Positions 25,552 through 34,057 of a stretch of DNA of 64,000 bases are shown piece after piece. The position numbers and the translations under genes are program-made. Positions within the stretch are counted from its first letter, which is position 1; every line of letters begins with the position of its first letter. This DNA is from Myxococcales bacterium (GTDB taxonomy: Bacteria > Myxococcota_A > Polyangia > Polyangiales > Houyiibacteriaceae). The notes below the pieces were generated by a model. It ran no database searches, was not told where the DNA came from, and was given only the letters and a program-made list of their open reading frames with translations. The DNA lies in NCBI GenBank assembly GCA_029861865.1, contig JAOTYL010000008.1, positions 62,001 to 126,000 of the forward strand. The letters run 5' to 3'.

Positions 25552-26829
25552 TCAAAGCTCGAAGTCGCCGTACTCGAGGATCTCGCCGATGCGGTAGAGG
25601 AAGCCGTTGGCGTGGACGCCGTCGACGACTCGGTGGTCGTAGGTGAGGGCCATGTGCATGACGGGATGGATGGCCATGAGATCTTCGCCTTCATGCTCGA
25701 TGACGACGACGCGTTTCTTGATGGTTCCGAGGCGAAGGATGCCTACGTTGGGCTGTGAGATGATCGCGCCGCCGACGAGGTTTCCGCGTCGGCCCGGGTT
25801 CGACACGGTGAAGGTTTTCCCGGCGAGGTCATCGGGCGTGAGGCTGCCCGTCCTCGCGCGCTCGGCAACGTCGGCCACTGCGCGTGCAATACCGCGGATC
25901 GTCAAATCGTCCGCATTTCGGATGACGGGGACCACCAGGCCCTTATCGGTATCGACCGCGACCCCGAGATTGACCTCCGCGAGCTTGACGTACGCGTCGT
26001 CGAGGACTCGGGAGTTGAGATCGGGAAACTCGCGAAGAGCGCGCGCCGTCGCGGCAAGCGCAAACGCAAGATAGGTGAGACCGACGCCCTCCTTCTTATA
26101 GTGGGCCTTGTGCTCATCTCGGAGCAGTGCTGTGCGGTACAGGTCACACTCGGCAAACGTCACCACATCGGGGGCAGTCTGCTTCGAAAAGACCATGTGG
26201 TCGGCGATGATCCGTCGACGCCGCGTGAAAGGGACGAGCTCGTCGCCGTCTTTCGGAACGTAGGGCGGGAGCCGGAACGCGCCGGCAGGCCCGGTGCCGC
26301 GCGCTGCTGCCGGAGCCGGGCGGGCAGGTCGCGGCTCGAGCGCCTCGGGCGGAGGGGGTGGTGGAGTGGCCATGCGGTCGGGCGCGGAAGGCGTTCCGAT
26401 CGCGGCCATCACGTCGTCATGAAGAATGCGTCCACCGTCACCCGAACCCTTCACACTGGCGAGGTCGATGTCTTGCTCACGAGCGAGCTTTCGTACCGAG
26501 GGTGAAGTCGGTGCAGGCCCCGCAGCGGTCGACGCAGCTGGCACTACTTCTCGGGTCGTCGAAGGTGGTCCTTCGCTTGACGAAGCTTGTGCGTTCTCGT
26601 CGATTTCGCAGATCGCGTCCCCGACCGCGATGATGTCATCTTCCTTGGCCAGCAAGTTGGTAATGACCCCGGCGACAGGAGCCGGAAGCTCACTATCCGC
26701 CTTGTCGGTCAGGATTTCGACGATCGGCTGATCCTTGGTGACGGCATCTCCAACGGAGACGAGCCACTTGCCAATCGTTCCCTCGACAACGCTTTCCCCG
26801 AGCTGGGGCATCGTGACTTGATAGGCCAT
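25552..26829 (-). CDS. 2-oxo acid dehydrogenase E2 acyltransferase
   Basis: 425 residues in E2 order: lipoyl domain (~1-80, lipoyl-Lys in ILTDKADSELPAP), linker, E1/E3-binding domain (~115-150, VRKLAREQDIDLASVKGSGD), a Pro/Ala-rich hinge, and the catalytic CoA-acyltransferase domain with YDHRVVDG near the C-terminus. Acyl transfer from lipoate to CoA in a pyruvate, 2-oxoglutarate or branched-chain complex; which one cannot be decided. No E1 or E3 gene is adjacent. The ATG at 26829 fits the family N-terminus. Confidence 0.93.
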   Translation of the reverse strand: MAYQVTMPQLGESVVEGTIGKWLVSVGDAVTKDQPIVEILTDKADSELPAPVAGVITNLLAKEDDIIAVGDAICEIDENAQASSSEGPPSTTREVVPAASTAAGPAPTSPSVRKLAREQDIDLASVKGSGDGGRILHDDVMAAIGTPSAPDRMATPPPPPPEALEPRPARPAPAAARGTGPAGAFRLPPYVPKDGDELVPFTRRRRIIADHMVFSKQTAPDVVTFAECDLYRTALLRDEHKAHYKKEGVGLTYLAFALAATARALREFPDLNSRVLDDAYVKLAEVNLGVAVDTDKGLVVPVIRNADDLTIRGIARAVADVAERARTGSLTPDDLAGKTFTVSNPGRRGNLVGGAIISQPNVGILRLGTIKKRVVVIEHEGEDLMAIHPVMHMALTYDHRVVDGVHANGFLYRIGEILEYGDFEL

Positions 26830-26907
26830 CGGTTGCGGAAGATAACCCAAAAACCGAGCGTGGGTAGCTTCTTGCTCCCTTCCGCGTCTTGTAGGAGGCT
26901 CACGACT

Positions 26908-27093
26908 ATGACGCGCGGTGAAGATGAGCCCATCCGGAAGGGAGATCGGGGGTTTGTGCTGAGGCTCGTGGGGGCGGGATTGGTCGTTGTCGTGTTGGCA
27001 ATCCTAGTGCTCGGTCTCCTGGACAGCTCAAATCTGGGCAACTGCGCGGCGCGGGGTTTCCTGGAAGTCACGGAGATACCGCCTTCGGACTAG
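26908..27093 (+). CDS. Small single-pass membrane protein
   Basis: 61 residues. A charged N-terminus (TRGEDEPIRKGDRG) is followed by one strong hydrophobic helix (VLRLVGAGLVVVVLAILVLG) and a short polar tail with a Cys. TAGGAGG sits nine bases before the ATG, which supports expression. It is divergent from the E2 gene and followed by a TerB-like gene. No family recognised. Confidence 0.55.
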   Translation: MTRGEDEPIRKGDRGFVLRLVGAGLVVVVLAILVLGLLDSSNLGNCAARGFLEVTEIPPSD

Positions 27094-27127
27094 CGCCACG
27101 ACCGCTGCTCGGAGTAGAGTTCGGGCG

Positions 27128-27454
27128 ATGCTGGAAGAGCTGAGCCGCGAAGATAGAATGCAACTGATGAGGTTCGTGTGCTCGTTCGCGTGGGCTGATC
27201 TGGAAGTCCGTCCCGAAGAACGCGAATTCATCATCAAGATGATCACTCACCTCGAGCTCGACGAAGACGAAACAGCTCAAGTGGCGGAGTGGCTGCAGGT
27301 GCCGCCTCCCGCCGACGACCTCGATCCCGAAGACATTCCGCGCGAGCACCGCAAGCTCTTTCTCAATGCTGCGCGCGCCATGATCCTGTCGGATGGCAAT
27401 GTCGAGGATGTTGAAGCAGAGAATCTCATCATCCTAGACGCGCTTCTTCGATAG
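27128..27454 (+). CDS. TerB-like protein
   Basis: 108 residues, all-helical, with the pattern of the tellurite-resistance TerB/DjlA N-terminal domain: a helix-Ala-Asp-x-Glu motif (AWADLEVRPEEREFI) repeated as AMILSDGNVEDVEAENL. In other proteins these acidic motifs bind metals or organise membrane-associated complexes. No ter operon is present, so the name reflects fold similarity only. Confidence 0.65.
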   Translation: MLEELSREDRMQLMRFVCSFAWADLEVRPEEREFIIKMITHLELDEDETAQVAEWLQVPPPADDLDPEDIPREHRKLFLNAARAMILSDGNVEDVEAENLIILDALLR

Positions 27455-27463
27455 CGCCTTCGT

Positions 27464-28744
27464 TCATCTGAGTGAAGACACCACGGTCGCACCGAGCCCA
27501 GCAGACTGTGACACTTCGATCGTCTCAATGAGCTCGAAGCTCGAGCCGTCCCCGCCATACAAGCGCACCCCTTCGGTGCTGACGGGGATCAACAGCAGCT
27601 GACTATCGGGATCGTAGGCGCCCTCCCCGATCTCAAACGATCCCGGGATGCTGAATAGCAGCATTTGATCGCCGGTGTCGATGTCGAGCAAATAGGCCTC
27701 ATCGGTCGTCGTGACGAAATCGCCGTTCGCGACCGCGATGACCTGCCGGTCGTCCAAAGGAACGATGTTCCCAACCGAGCTCGCCGCACCCGGATCGCTC
27801 GAGGGCAGCCATGAGCGAACGATCGACGCGACGCCGTCTCGATCGACCTCGACGACGAAAAGGCCCGCGCTCATGCGCTGCTCGACAGCATCGAAGCTTG
27901 GTGAAGCGCCGCGGCATGAGACGAAAGCACGATTGTCGACGCCTGGAACGGGGACCACAATCCCGCACGCCTTCATCCCAGGCAGGGAAAACCCAGTAGC
28001 GTCGCCGGTGGCGATATCCACGACTACGACTTTGCCAGATGAGGCTGCGGTGAAGTCGGCGCTCAACCCGTCGAGCCCGACCAACAAAAAATCGCCGAGA
28101 CGCACGAGCCGATCGGGCCTCGCGTACGCCGTCACCCCATCGACTTCTTCGTTGAAGAAAGAAAGATCGACGCGATCGCCAGTAAGTGTCATCGCCGTGG
28201 GATCGATCTCGAGTAGGTCTGTGCCAGCCACGTCGGGCTCCGGAGCGTCCTCGAAGCTCGGCTCGTAGCGTGATACCCAAGCCGAGCTGTCGTTCACAAA
28301 CACACAGTCGTGCGGATTCGAGGAGAATGCCGCGACCATGCTGGTGCCCTGCGTGCGGACTTGTCCAAGAAGACCGCCCGTCGCCATCTCGAACCGGGAT
28401 ACGACATCGGTATTGAGGCGGTCGATGACGACGATGCTGCCGTCACCCATCTGCTTCGTGGGCAACGCGACGTCGCCCGACAACGCCGCGACCAAAGTCG
28501 GCCAGGTGCTTCCGGACGTAAGCCATTCGTCGGCCAGCAGCGCACCACCTTCGTCGAGCAAGCTGATCGCGCTGGAGGTGAAGTCGGTGCTGAGAACCGC
28601 GAAGGCCGGATCGCCATCGACTGGGTCGAGGACTTGGGCCAGGCCTCGTCCGCCCGTGCCTCCCGTGCCTTCAACGCCGCTTTCGCTTCCGCAGCCAGCC
28701 ACGAGCACGACCGCGCACATCCACCAATAAAACTTCGTCATCAT
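27464..28744 (-). CDS. Lipoprotein, probable beta-propeller
   Basis: 426 residues. The signal peptide ends VLVAGC (lipobox) followed by a Gly/Ser/Thr linker. The body alternates short hydrophobic strands and Asp/Gly turns (VVVDIATGDATGF, YLLDIDTGDQMLLF), which resembles a beta-propeller of weakly conserved blades. No enzyme motif seen. Transcribed away from the outer-membrane protein gene at 29018; function unknown. Confidence 0.7.
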   Translation of the reverse strand: MMTKFYWWMCAVVLVAGCGSESGVEGTGGTGGRGLAQVLDPVDGDPAFAVLSTDFTSSAISLLDEGGALLADEWLTSGSTWPTLVAALSGDVALPTKQMGDGSIVVIDRLNTDVVSRFEMATGGLLGQVRTQGTSMVAAFSSNPHDCVFVNDSSAWVSRYEPSFEDAPEPDVAGTDLLEIDPTAMTLTGDRVDLSFFNEEVDGVTAYARPDRLVRLGDFLLVGLDGLSADFTAASSGKVVVVDIATGDATGFSLPGMKACGIVVPVPGVDNRAFVSCRGASPSFDAVEQRMSAGLFVVEVDRDGVASIVRSWLPSSDPGAASSVGNIVPLDDRQVIAVANGDFVTTTDEAYLLDIDTGDQMLLFSIPGSFEIGEGAYDPDSQLLLIPVSTEGVRLYGGDGSSFELIETIEVSQSAGLGATVVSSLR

Positions 28745-29017
28745 GGGCCTCCCATCCCCGAGGGGGTTCTAGTCCACACCATGGATAGGTCTCCGGGCTC
28801 GCGACCTTGGTTCCGACCCCCTTCCCGACCGAGATGGTCAGTGGGTTTGTGGTCGGCGTTTTGATCGCATACCGTGGCGGGTCCGCGTCGGCTTTTCACC
28901 GACTTCCCTTTTTCGGGAACCGCTATCGCAGCTCCGTATCGCCAGCATCCGAGGATGCTTTTGACCCATGGTGCCGCTGATGCTGCGGTCGAGACGCAGC
29001 CGTGTCAAGCTGTGGAT

Positions 29018-30181
29018 GTGAGGGTGATCGGAATCGCGTGCGCTTGCCTAGTGCTCACGGCAAGCGCGTCTGCGCAAGTCGACACGGGCGGGGGAGACCT
29101 TGCCGGGCCCAGTGAAGAGCAGGCGAGCGAGAGCCCATCCGCAAGGGAGATCCCCCGCAACAAGACGACCGCGGAGAGAATCTCGTCCCCAAACCCGACC
29201 ACCGAGGGCGTGCCCTGGAGTTTCCCGGTCTTTTTCGACCAGAGTTTGTCGGTTCGAAGCTTCAACGAAAGTTCGCAATTGTCCTACAGCCCCAACTACA
29301 CGTGGTGGTTCACCATGGCTCCGCGTTGGATGTTCAATCCGCAGCACTCGATCGGAGTAAACACCACGGTCAGCATCGAGTGGACGGATTCGCCGTCCGA
29401 AGAGTTCAACCGCGCTGGCTTCTATAGCCGCGAAGCGCTGTGGGAGGATGTGCGGCTCGACTATTTATACAGTGTCCCCGTGAAGCCGGCAGGCTTCATG
29501 TTCTTCGTCGCCGGAGACTTGCGACTGCCGGCGTCGAAATTCAGTCGGTCGAGGAAGCGCTACGTGTCGCCTGGCATTCGTTTCACCGCCTTACGACCGT
29601 TCAGCGTGCTGCAAGGCATGCAGCTCGGGCTGACCACCGCGTTTTGGGGTTGGTTCTCCGGTTCGAACGTCGTCCTCGCGCCAAGCGATGTCACTCCGTG
29701 CCGCATCGCGCCCGGCCCCGGCGGAATCGCCACGGTGGACACCTGCGGAGGTGGGACTAGCTCCATCAAGACGACGACTCGGTTGACGGTTTTTTGGACG
29801 TTGGTCCCTGTGGACAGGCTGGCACTCGGGTTGGGCTACAGCGCGCTTTGGGCGCAGGCCAATGACCTCGCGGTGGGATGCGTCGATACTGCGACAGGCC
29901 CGGTCTGCATCGACGACGGAAGCCCCAACCAGCATTGGAGGAGCTTCTCCAACTTCCGCGCCACCATCGGGTATGACATCAAACGCTGGTTGACGATCGC
30001 GCTGAGCTACGACGTATGGGCGCAGCATCCAAACGCAGACGGCGGACGCGAGAACCCTTTCTTCAACGAGAACAGCCGACTGATCATCAGCCTCACCTTT
30101 CGGGCGGACGGCCTCTACGCGAGCGTGCGCGACAAGCGGTTCGAGTCGGCCGCCTCAGGCACAGGGGTCGAGGAGCTCTGA
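29018..30181 (+). CDS. Outer-membrane beta-barrel protein
   Basis: 387 residues from the GTG at 29018, which gives a signal peptide (MRVIGIACACLVLTASASAQ). A Pro/Ser/Glu-rich linker is followed by many amphipathic strands with Trp/Tyr belts (YTWWFTMAPRWMF, WLTIALSYDVWAQ) and a typical last strand ending in Phe-rich residues. No transport or enzyme motif was found. The frame is open further upstream but lacks secretion features. Its 3' end overlaps the convergent Hsp70-like gene by 27 bases. Confidence 0.7.
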   Translation: MRVIGIACACLVLTASASAQVDTGGGDLAGPSEEQASESPSAREIPRNKTTAERISSPNPTTEGVPWSFPVFFDQSLSVRSFNESSQLSYSPNYTWWFTMAPRWMFNPQHSIGVNTTVSIEWTDSPSEEFNRAGFYSREALWEDVRLDYLYSVPVKPAGFMFFVAGDLRLPASKFSRSRKRYVSPGIRFTALRPFSVLQGMQLGLTTAFWGWFSGSNVVLAPSDVTPCRIAPGPGGIATVDTCGGGTSSIKTTTRLTVFWTLVPVDRLALGLGYSALWAQANDLAVGCVDTATGPVCIDDGSPNQHWRSFSNFRATIGYDIKRWLTIALSYDVWAQHPNADGGRENPFFNENSRLIISLTFRADGLYASVRDKRFESAASGTGVEEL

Positions 30182-31348
30182 GACCGCGGGACGGGCCGCA
30201 GCGAGGCTCGCACCCATGCTGACCACACCCAACGGATCCAAGTCAAAACGCGGGCGCTTGCCGAAATAAGACTCGATATACCCGCGAAGGCCGGGCAAGA
30301 GCGTGCTGCCTCCGGCGAGGAACACCGCTTCGATCTCACGCGCCTTCACACTGGCTTCCGCGAGCACTTCATCGCAGATGACGAACGTTCGACGCACTAG
30401 GTCCAAGGTGAGTTGCTGGACTTCGTCGCGCGAGATCGGAATCACCCCACAACTCTCTGGGGCCGCCGGGTCGACGCTCGCAATCGCGATCGCGGCCTCT
30501 TCGGATTCGGTAAGCTCGCATTTGGCCAGCTCGCATGCATTCACCAGGCGGTCGAATGTCACCGCGTCGTTGGTTAGATCCCAAGAGTCGCGTGCGAGAG
30601 TGCGGTCGGCGACATAGATCGCAATCGTTCTGTCGACATCATCGCCGCCGAGGTAGGGATCACCGCCATGCCCGACGACCCTGAATGGATACCGACTGCA
30701 GTCGAGCACTGCCGCGTCGAAGGTGCCGCCTCCAAGGTCATAGACAAAGGCGTATTTCAGGCTGCTTCGGTTGAGGTAGGCGAGCGCCGTCGCGATCGGC
30801 TCTTCGACGACTCGAACGGTGGCGAACTCGGCGCGTGCGACCGCCTGCGACGTCGCATCACGACGCTCCTTGTCGAAGCCCACCGGAGCCGTGACGACGG
30901 CATGCACGTCCCGCACCGGACAATGCGTCAGCTCGCAGAGGCGACCGACGACCTCGCCGCCGATGTCCACGGGGCTCACCAACCCGGCTCGCGTGCGAAA
31001 GATGACCCTACCGTCAGGGGTTTCCAGCAGATCGTAGGGATAGTGCTCGCGAAACAAGCTGGTATACGACGAATGCCAACGAGCGCCGATGATGCGCTTT
31101 GCTGAAAGGATGGTGTTTTTCGGGTCCATCGCTCGGCGCCGGCGGGCTGATTTCCCAACGAGAATGGAGCCGTTCGGTGGGAAGGCCACCGCGGAGGGCA
31201 TTAGAAACCCATTCCCTTCGATACGAAGGGATTCGAAGTTCCGGGCGATCACGGTGTTGGTGGTACCGAGATCGATTCCGACTGTCTGCTTCCTGCGGGC
31301 CGGCATCGAGCGTCGAGGCTGGGGTGTGGTTAAGTTTTCAAGGTCCAT
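30155..31348 (-). CDS. Hsp70-like ATPase without substrate-binding domain
   Basis: 397 residues, only the nucleotide-binding half of DnaK. Visible are VGIDLGTTNTVIA (phosphate 1), VYDLGGGTFDAAVLD (phosphate 2) and AVFLAGGSTLLPGLRGY (adenosine). Family DnaK runs past 600 residues with a beta-sandwich and lid, absent here, so it may be a regulatory or cytoskeleton-like actin-fold ATPase rather than a full chaperone. ATG 31348 is preferred; ATG 31306 is an alternative nearer the core. No dnaJ or grpE lies nearby. Confidence 0.85.
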   Translation of the reverse strand: MDLENLTTPQPRRSMPARRKQTVGIDLGTTNTVIARNFESLRIEGNGFLMPSAVAFPPNGSILVGKSARRRRAMDPKNTILSAKRIIGARWHSSYTSLFREHYPYDLLETPDGRVIFRTRAGLVSPVDIGGEVVGRLCELTHCPVRDVHAVVTAPVGFDKERRDATSQAVARAEFATVRVVEEPIATALAYLNRSSLKYAFVYDLGGGTFDAAVLDCSRYPFRVVGHGGDPYLGGDDVDRTIAIYVADRTLARDSWDLTNDAVTFDRLVNACELAKCELTESEEAAIAIASVDPAAPESCGVIPISRDEVQQLTLDLVRRTFVICDEVLAEASVKAREIEAVFLAGGSTLLPGLRGYIESYFGKRPRFDLDPLGVVSMGASLAAARPAVSELLDPCA

Positions 31349-31441
31349 GGGGGTTTGGCCTCTGCGAATAAGCAGGCTACGTGATTCGGACGCCCATCGC
31401 CACACCGATCGGCTGGACCGAGCTGGGCTCCTGTCCTAAAG

Positions 31442-31455
31442 TGAAACACGTTCTA
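31442..31455 (+). promoter_or_regulatory. KstR-type operator, reductase gene
   Basis: TGAAACACGTTCTA matches TNNAACNNGTTNNA, the palindrome described for KstR (TetR family) in mycobacteria. It lies 17 bases before the start codon at 31473. The surrounding 18 bases are identical to those in front of the Rieske oxygenase gene. Confidence 0.6.
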
Positions 31456-31472
31456 GTTGGAGTCACCCGCTG

Positions 31473-32528
31473 ATGCCCGCCGAGTTTCACAAACTTCAAA
31501 TATCTGGAATTGTTCAGGAAACGCACGATACGCGCTCTTACATCCTCGATGTCCCAAAAACCCTGCGAGAGGAGTTCCGCTATCGTGCCGGGCAATTCCT
31601 GACCTTCGAGATTCCATGGAAGGGCATGTTGCTTCGTCGTTGTTACTCGCTTTCGAGTGCGCCGGAGACCGATCCGAGGCCCAAGGTGACCGTCAAACGG
31701 GTCGACGATGGCCGCGTTTCGAACTGGTTCAATGATGAGCTCGAGGTCGGCGATACGATCGCCGTTCAGCCTCCCGAAGGCAGGTTCGTGCTGCGCACCG
31801 ACGAGGGCGATCATGGGGTCGTCCTGTTCGGCGCCGGGAGCGGTGTGACGCCGGTCATCGCAATCCTGAAGTCTGCGCTCCGGAGCACAGAGCGCGATGT
31901 CAAGCTCGTCTACGCCAACCGCGACGAAGATTCGATCATCTTCAAGGATGAGCTCGACCTGTGGCTCGCGGAGTTTCCAGAGCGCCTAGAAGTCGTTCAC
32001 CACCTCGATCGCGAGAGCGGGTTTATGAGCGTTGCGGACATCCAGGAGCATTTGCGCGGCTGGGAGGAGGCGGAGTTCTTTGTATGCGGCCCGACCGAAT
32101 ACATGGACATCGTCGAAGAGGCTTTCAAAGTTGCGGGGATCGACCCAGCACAAACGAAGTTCGAACGCTTCAACTCACTTCCTGATCCTGATCGTCGAGA
32201 TGAATCGGCCGACATCGTTCCCGAACAAGCCGACGACGAGATTCCTGAATCGTTCACGATCGTGCTCGAGGGCGAGGCTCACACGGTGCCCTACGAGAAG
32301 GGCGCCACATTGCTCGACGCTGCCGTGAAGGCCGGTCACAAACCGCCATCTTCATGTGAGGATGGTTATTGTGGATGCTGCATGGCGCTGTTGAAGAGCG
32401 GTAGTGTCAGCATGGCCTGTCACGACGCGCTCGAGCCGAGCGACATCGAGCGGGGCTGGATCCTAGCCTGCCAATCACGCCCCTCCAGCCATGAACAACT
32501 CGAAATAGACTTCGACGCCCAATACTAG
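31473..32528 (+). CDS. Ferredoxin-type reductase, KshB/PaaE-like
   Basis: 351 residues. The FAD domain has RRCYSLSSAPE (isoalloxazine/pyrophosphate contact), the NAD domain has VVLFGAGSGVTPVIAIL and FFVCGPTEYM, and the C-terminal plant-type [2Fe-2S] domain has SSCEDGYCGCCMALL with a distal LAC. This is the layout of 3-ketosteroid 9-alpha-hydroxylase reductase and similar Rieske-oxygenase reductases. The convergent neighbour is a Rieske oxygenase, so this is very likely its electron donor, and the shared operator supports that. Confidence 0.9.
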   Translation: MPAEFHKLQISGIVQETHDTRSYILDVPKTLREEFRYRAGQFLTFEIPWKGMLLRRCYSLSSAPETDPRPKVTVKRVDDGRVSNWFNDELEVGDTIAVQPPEGRFVLRTDEGDHGVVLFGAGSGVTPVIAILKSALRSTERDVKLVYANRDEDSIIFKDELDLWLAEFPERLEVVHHLDRESGFMSVADIQEHLRGWEEAEFFVCGPTEYMDIVEEAFKVAGIDPAQTKFERFNSLPDPDRRDESADIVPEQADDEIPESFTIVLEGEAHTVPYEKGATLLDAAVKAGHKPPSSCEDGYCGCCMALLKSGSVSMACHDALEPSDIERGWILACQSRPSSHEQLEIDFDAQY

Positions 32529-32593
32529 AAAAGGGGACTGTCCCCTTTTCCTTTTTCGCATTAACCCCTCGAAAAAGGGGACTGTCCCCTTTT
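32529..32593. repeat. Two palindromic GGGGAC-T-GTCCCC repeats
   Basis: Two copies (32529-32549 and 32573-32593), each with arms AAAAGGGGAC and GTCCCCTTTT around a central T. Hairpins flanked by A and T runs can terminate transcription in both directions, which suits the convergent genes here. The sequence resembles dispersed REP-like palindromes of other bacteria. The second copy lies inside the end of the NTF2-like gene. Confidence 0.8.
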
Positions 32594-33049
32594 CTTGCGG
32601 GTGCGTTTGTTGCGGTGATCGGGGTCGTGCTTTTTGAGGGCGGCCTCGTACTCCTGGAACTGCTGGACGCCGAGCTTTTCGGCCCAGTAGTCCTCTTCCA
32701 TCGACCATTGATCGTTGCCGGCATACTGCAGCACTGTGACCCCCGGGAAGTCCATGTGGCCCTGCCCACTCGGGTGGTCGCGGCGATTGATCATGCGAAA
32801 AACCAACCGGCCACTCGGGTCGATCTCGTGCCAGTCATAGACGCCGTAGATCTCACCATACTTCTCCATCAACGGGACGATCCAGCTTCGAACCGCCTCG
32901 CGCCCATGCATCGTACCGAGCACGCGCTCGTAATACACGACGTCTTCGGTGAAGAGGTCCGCCCACGCGTTCCAGTCCTCGCAAATCATCCCGATGTGCC
33001 AAAAACGGCGGAACGCTGTCTCGATCTCTTCGATGTCGAACGTCGCCAT
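32561..33049 (-). CDS. NTF2/SnoaL-like protein
   Basis: 162 residues with the cone-shaped NTF2 fold pattern: FRRFWHIGMICEDWNAWADL, VYYERVLGTMHGREAVRSWI and WSMEEDYWAEKLG. The family includes ketosteroid isomerase, polyketide cyclases and the beta subunits of ring-hydroxylating dioxygenases. It follows the Rieske oxygenase (start overlaps stop, TAATG), so it may be a subunit or process its product. The last residues (KKRGQSPFSRG) come from the palindromic repeat, apparently a captured extension. Confidence 0.8.
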   Translation of the reverse strand: MATFDIEEIETAFRRFWHIGMICEDWNAWADLFTEDVVYYERVLGTMHGREAVRSWIVPLMEKYGEIYGVYDWHEIDPSGRLVFRMINRRDHPSGQGHMDFPGVTVLQYAGNDQWSMEEDYWAEKLGVQQFQEYEAALKKHDPDHRNKRTRKKRGQSPFSRG

Positions 33050-34020
33050 TACTCGGCGGCCCGTTGCTCCTCAGGCCACGAATAGAACTGAGTGCACCAG
33101 CGTCGGAAGATGCCGATCGGCCCGTCTCCATCACAGAGCAGCGGCTTCTCGTGTTGGATCTTGTTCTCCCAAATGGGGATGTCCTGCTCGAGCTGGCGCT
33201 TGAGCTCAGCGATGAACGCCGCGCCCACACCGCGGGTCGTATCGGCACCGCCTACCTTCCTGATGCTGAAGTTGAAGCGAACATGCACGTTGTCTTCATC
33301 GATCGGCGTCGTGGTCGCAACGTTGAGCGTCTCGACGAGGCCTTTGAAGCGCACGAGGGAGAGCCCGAAACCATAGTTGAGGCTCTCTATCGAACCGTCG
33401 ATCGGTCCTCTTGGCGTCGACATGCCGGCGCCGGAGTAGACGCGCATCTTATGCCCCTCGATCGTAGCTTCCGACTGAGGCATGTTGGTGCAACCGTGCA
33501 AGTAATGAAAGTGTGCCGAGTCGACCGCGTTCTCGGCCATCTCCTGGTTGCGGGTTCGAATCTTCCACTCACGAAGCTCGAAGTCGGTCCATTCGTCAGT
33601 GTCGAGCTCGGGGATCTCGTCTGGAATGTCCCACTGCGGGGGCTCGCCCTCGGCGTGATGCCAACACATCACCAAACCCGCGAGCTCTTTGATGTGCCAA
33701 GGCTCGACACGCGCTTTGCGTGGAACGTGCTTGGCGTATGGGACTGCGCTGCACCTCCCGTCGGTGCCGAACTGCCAAGCGTGGAAGGGACACTCGATGT
33801 TGTCACCTTTGACCTTGCCACCGTGCCCGAGGTGGGCGCCCAGGTGCGGGCAAAACGCGTCCAAAACGGAGAGCTCACCGGCCTCGGAACGCCAAATGAC
33901 CAGGTCTTTGCCGAAATAGTGGAGAGGTTTGACCTCGCCAGGCTCGACCTCGTCGGCGGTGGCGATCTGAAACCAGCCATTGGGGATCGGAGGAGTGAAA
34001 TAGCGATCGCGGTCCTGCAT
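33049..34020 (-). CDS. Rieske non-heme iron oxygenase, KshA-like
   Basis: 323 residues. The Rieske cluster motif is CPHLGAHLGHGG with CPFHAWQF (CxH-CxxH). The mononuclear iron site is ENAVDSAHFHYLHG (D-x3-H-x4-H). The layout is that of single-component alpha oxygenases such as 3-ketosteroid 9-alpha-hydroxylase (KshA) and cholesterol desaturases. It hydroxylates or desaturates a hydrophobic ring compound; steroid is a guess from family and operator. The promoter carries a KstR-type palindrome, and the NTF2-like partner is coupled downstream. Confidence 0.9.
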   Translation of the reverse strand: MQDRDRYFTPPIPNGWFQIATADEVEPGEVKPLHYFGKDLVIWRSEAGELSVLDAFCPHLGAHLGHGGKVKGDNIECPFHAWQFGTDGRCSAVPYAKHVPRKARVEPWHIKELAGLVMCWHHAEGEPPQWDIPDEIPELDTDEWTDFELREWKIRTRNQEMAENAVDSAHFHYLHGCTNMPQSEATIEGHKMRVYSGAGMSTPRGPIDGSIESLNYGFGLSLVRFKGLVETLNVATTTPIDEDNVHVRFNFSIRKVGGADTTRGVGAAFIAELKRQLEQDIPIWENKIQHEKPLLCDGDGPIGIFRRWCTQFYSWPEEQRAAE

Positions 34021-34029
34021 GGTTCTTCG

Positions 34030-34057
34030 AAAATAGAACGTGTTTCACTTTTTTCAA
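34030..34057 (-). promoter_or_regulatory. Promoter and KstR-type operator, Rieske operon
   Basis: Read on the minus strand: TTGAAA (-35), 16 bases, TATTTT (-10). The palindrome TGAAACACGTTCTA (34034-34047) fills the spacer and overlaps the -10, a position where bound repressor would block polymerase. Initiation would fall close to the ATG at 34020. The 18 bases AAAGTGAAACACGTTCTA are identical to the reductase promoter. Confidence 0.7.

Noticed and set aside
28944-28962. Short hairpin with T run upstream of the outer-membrane protein
   Set aside because: Only a 5-bp AT-rich stem (AGCAT/ATGCT); too weak to call a terminator or attenuator.
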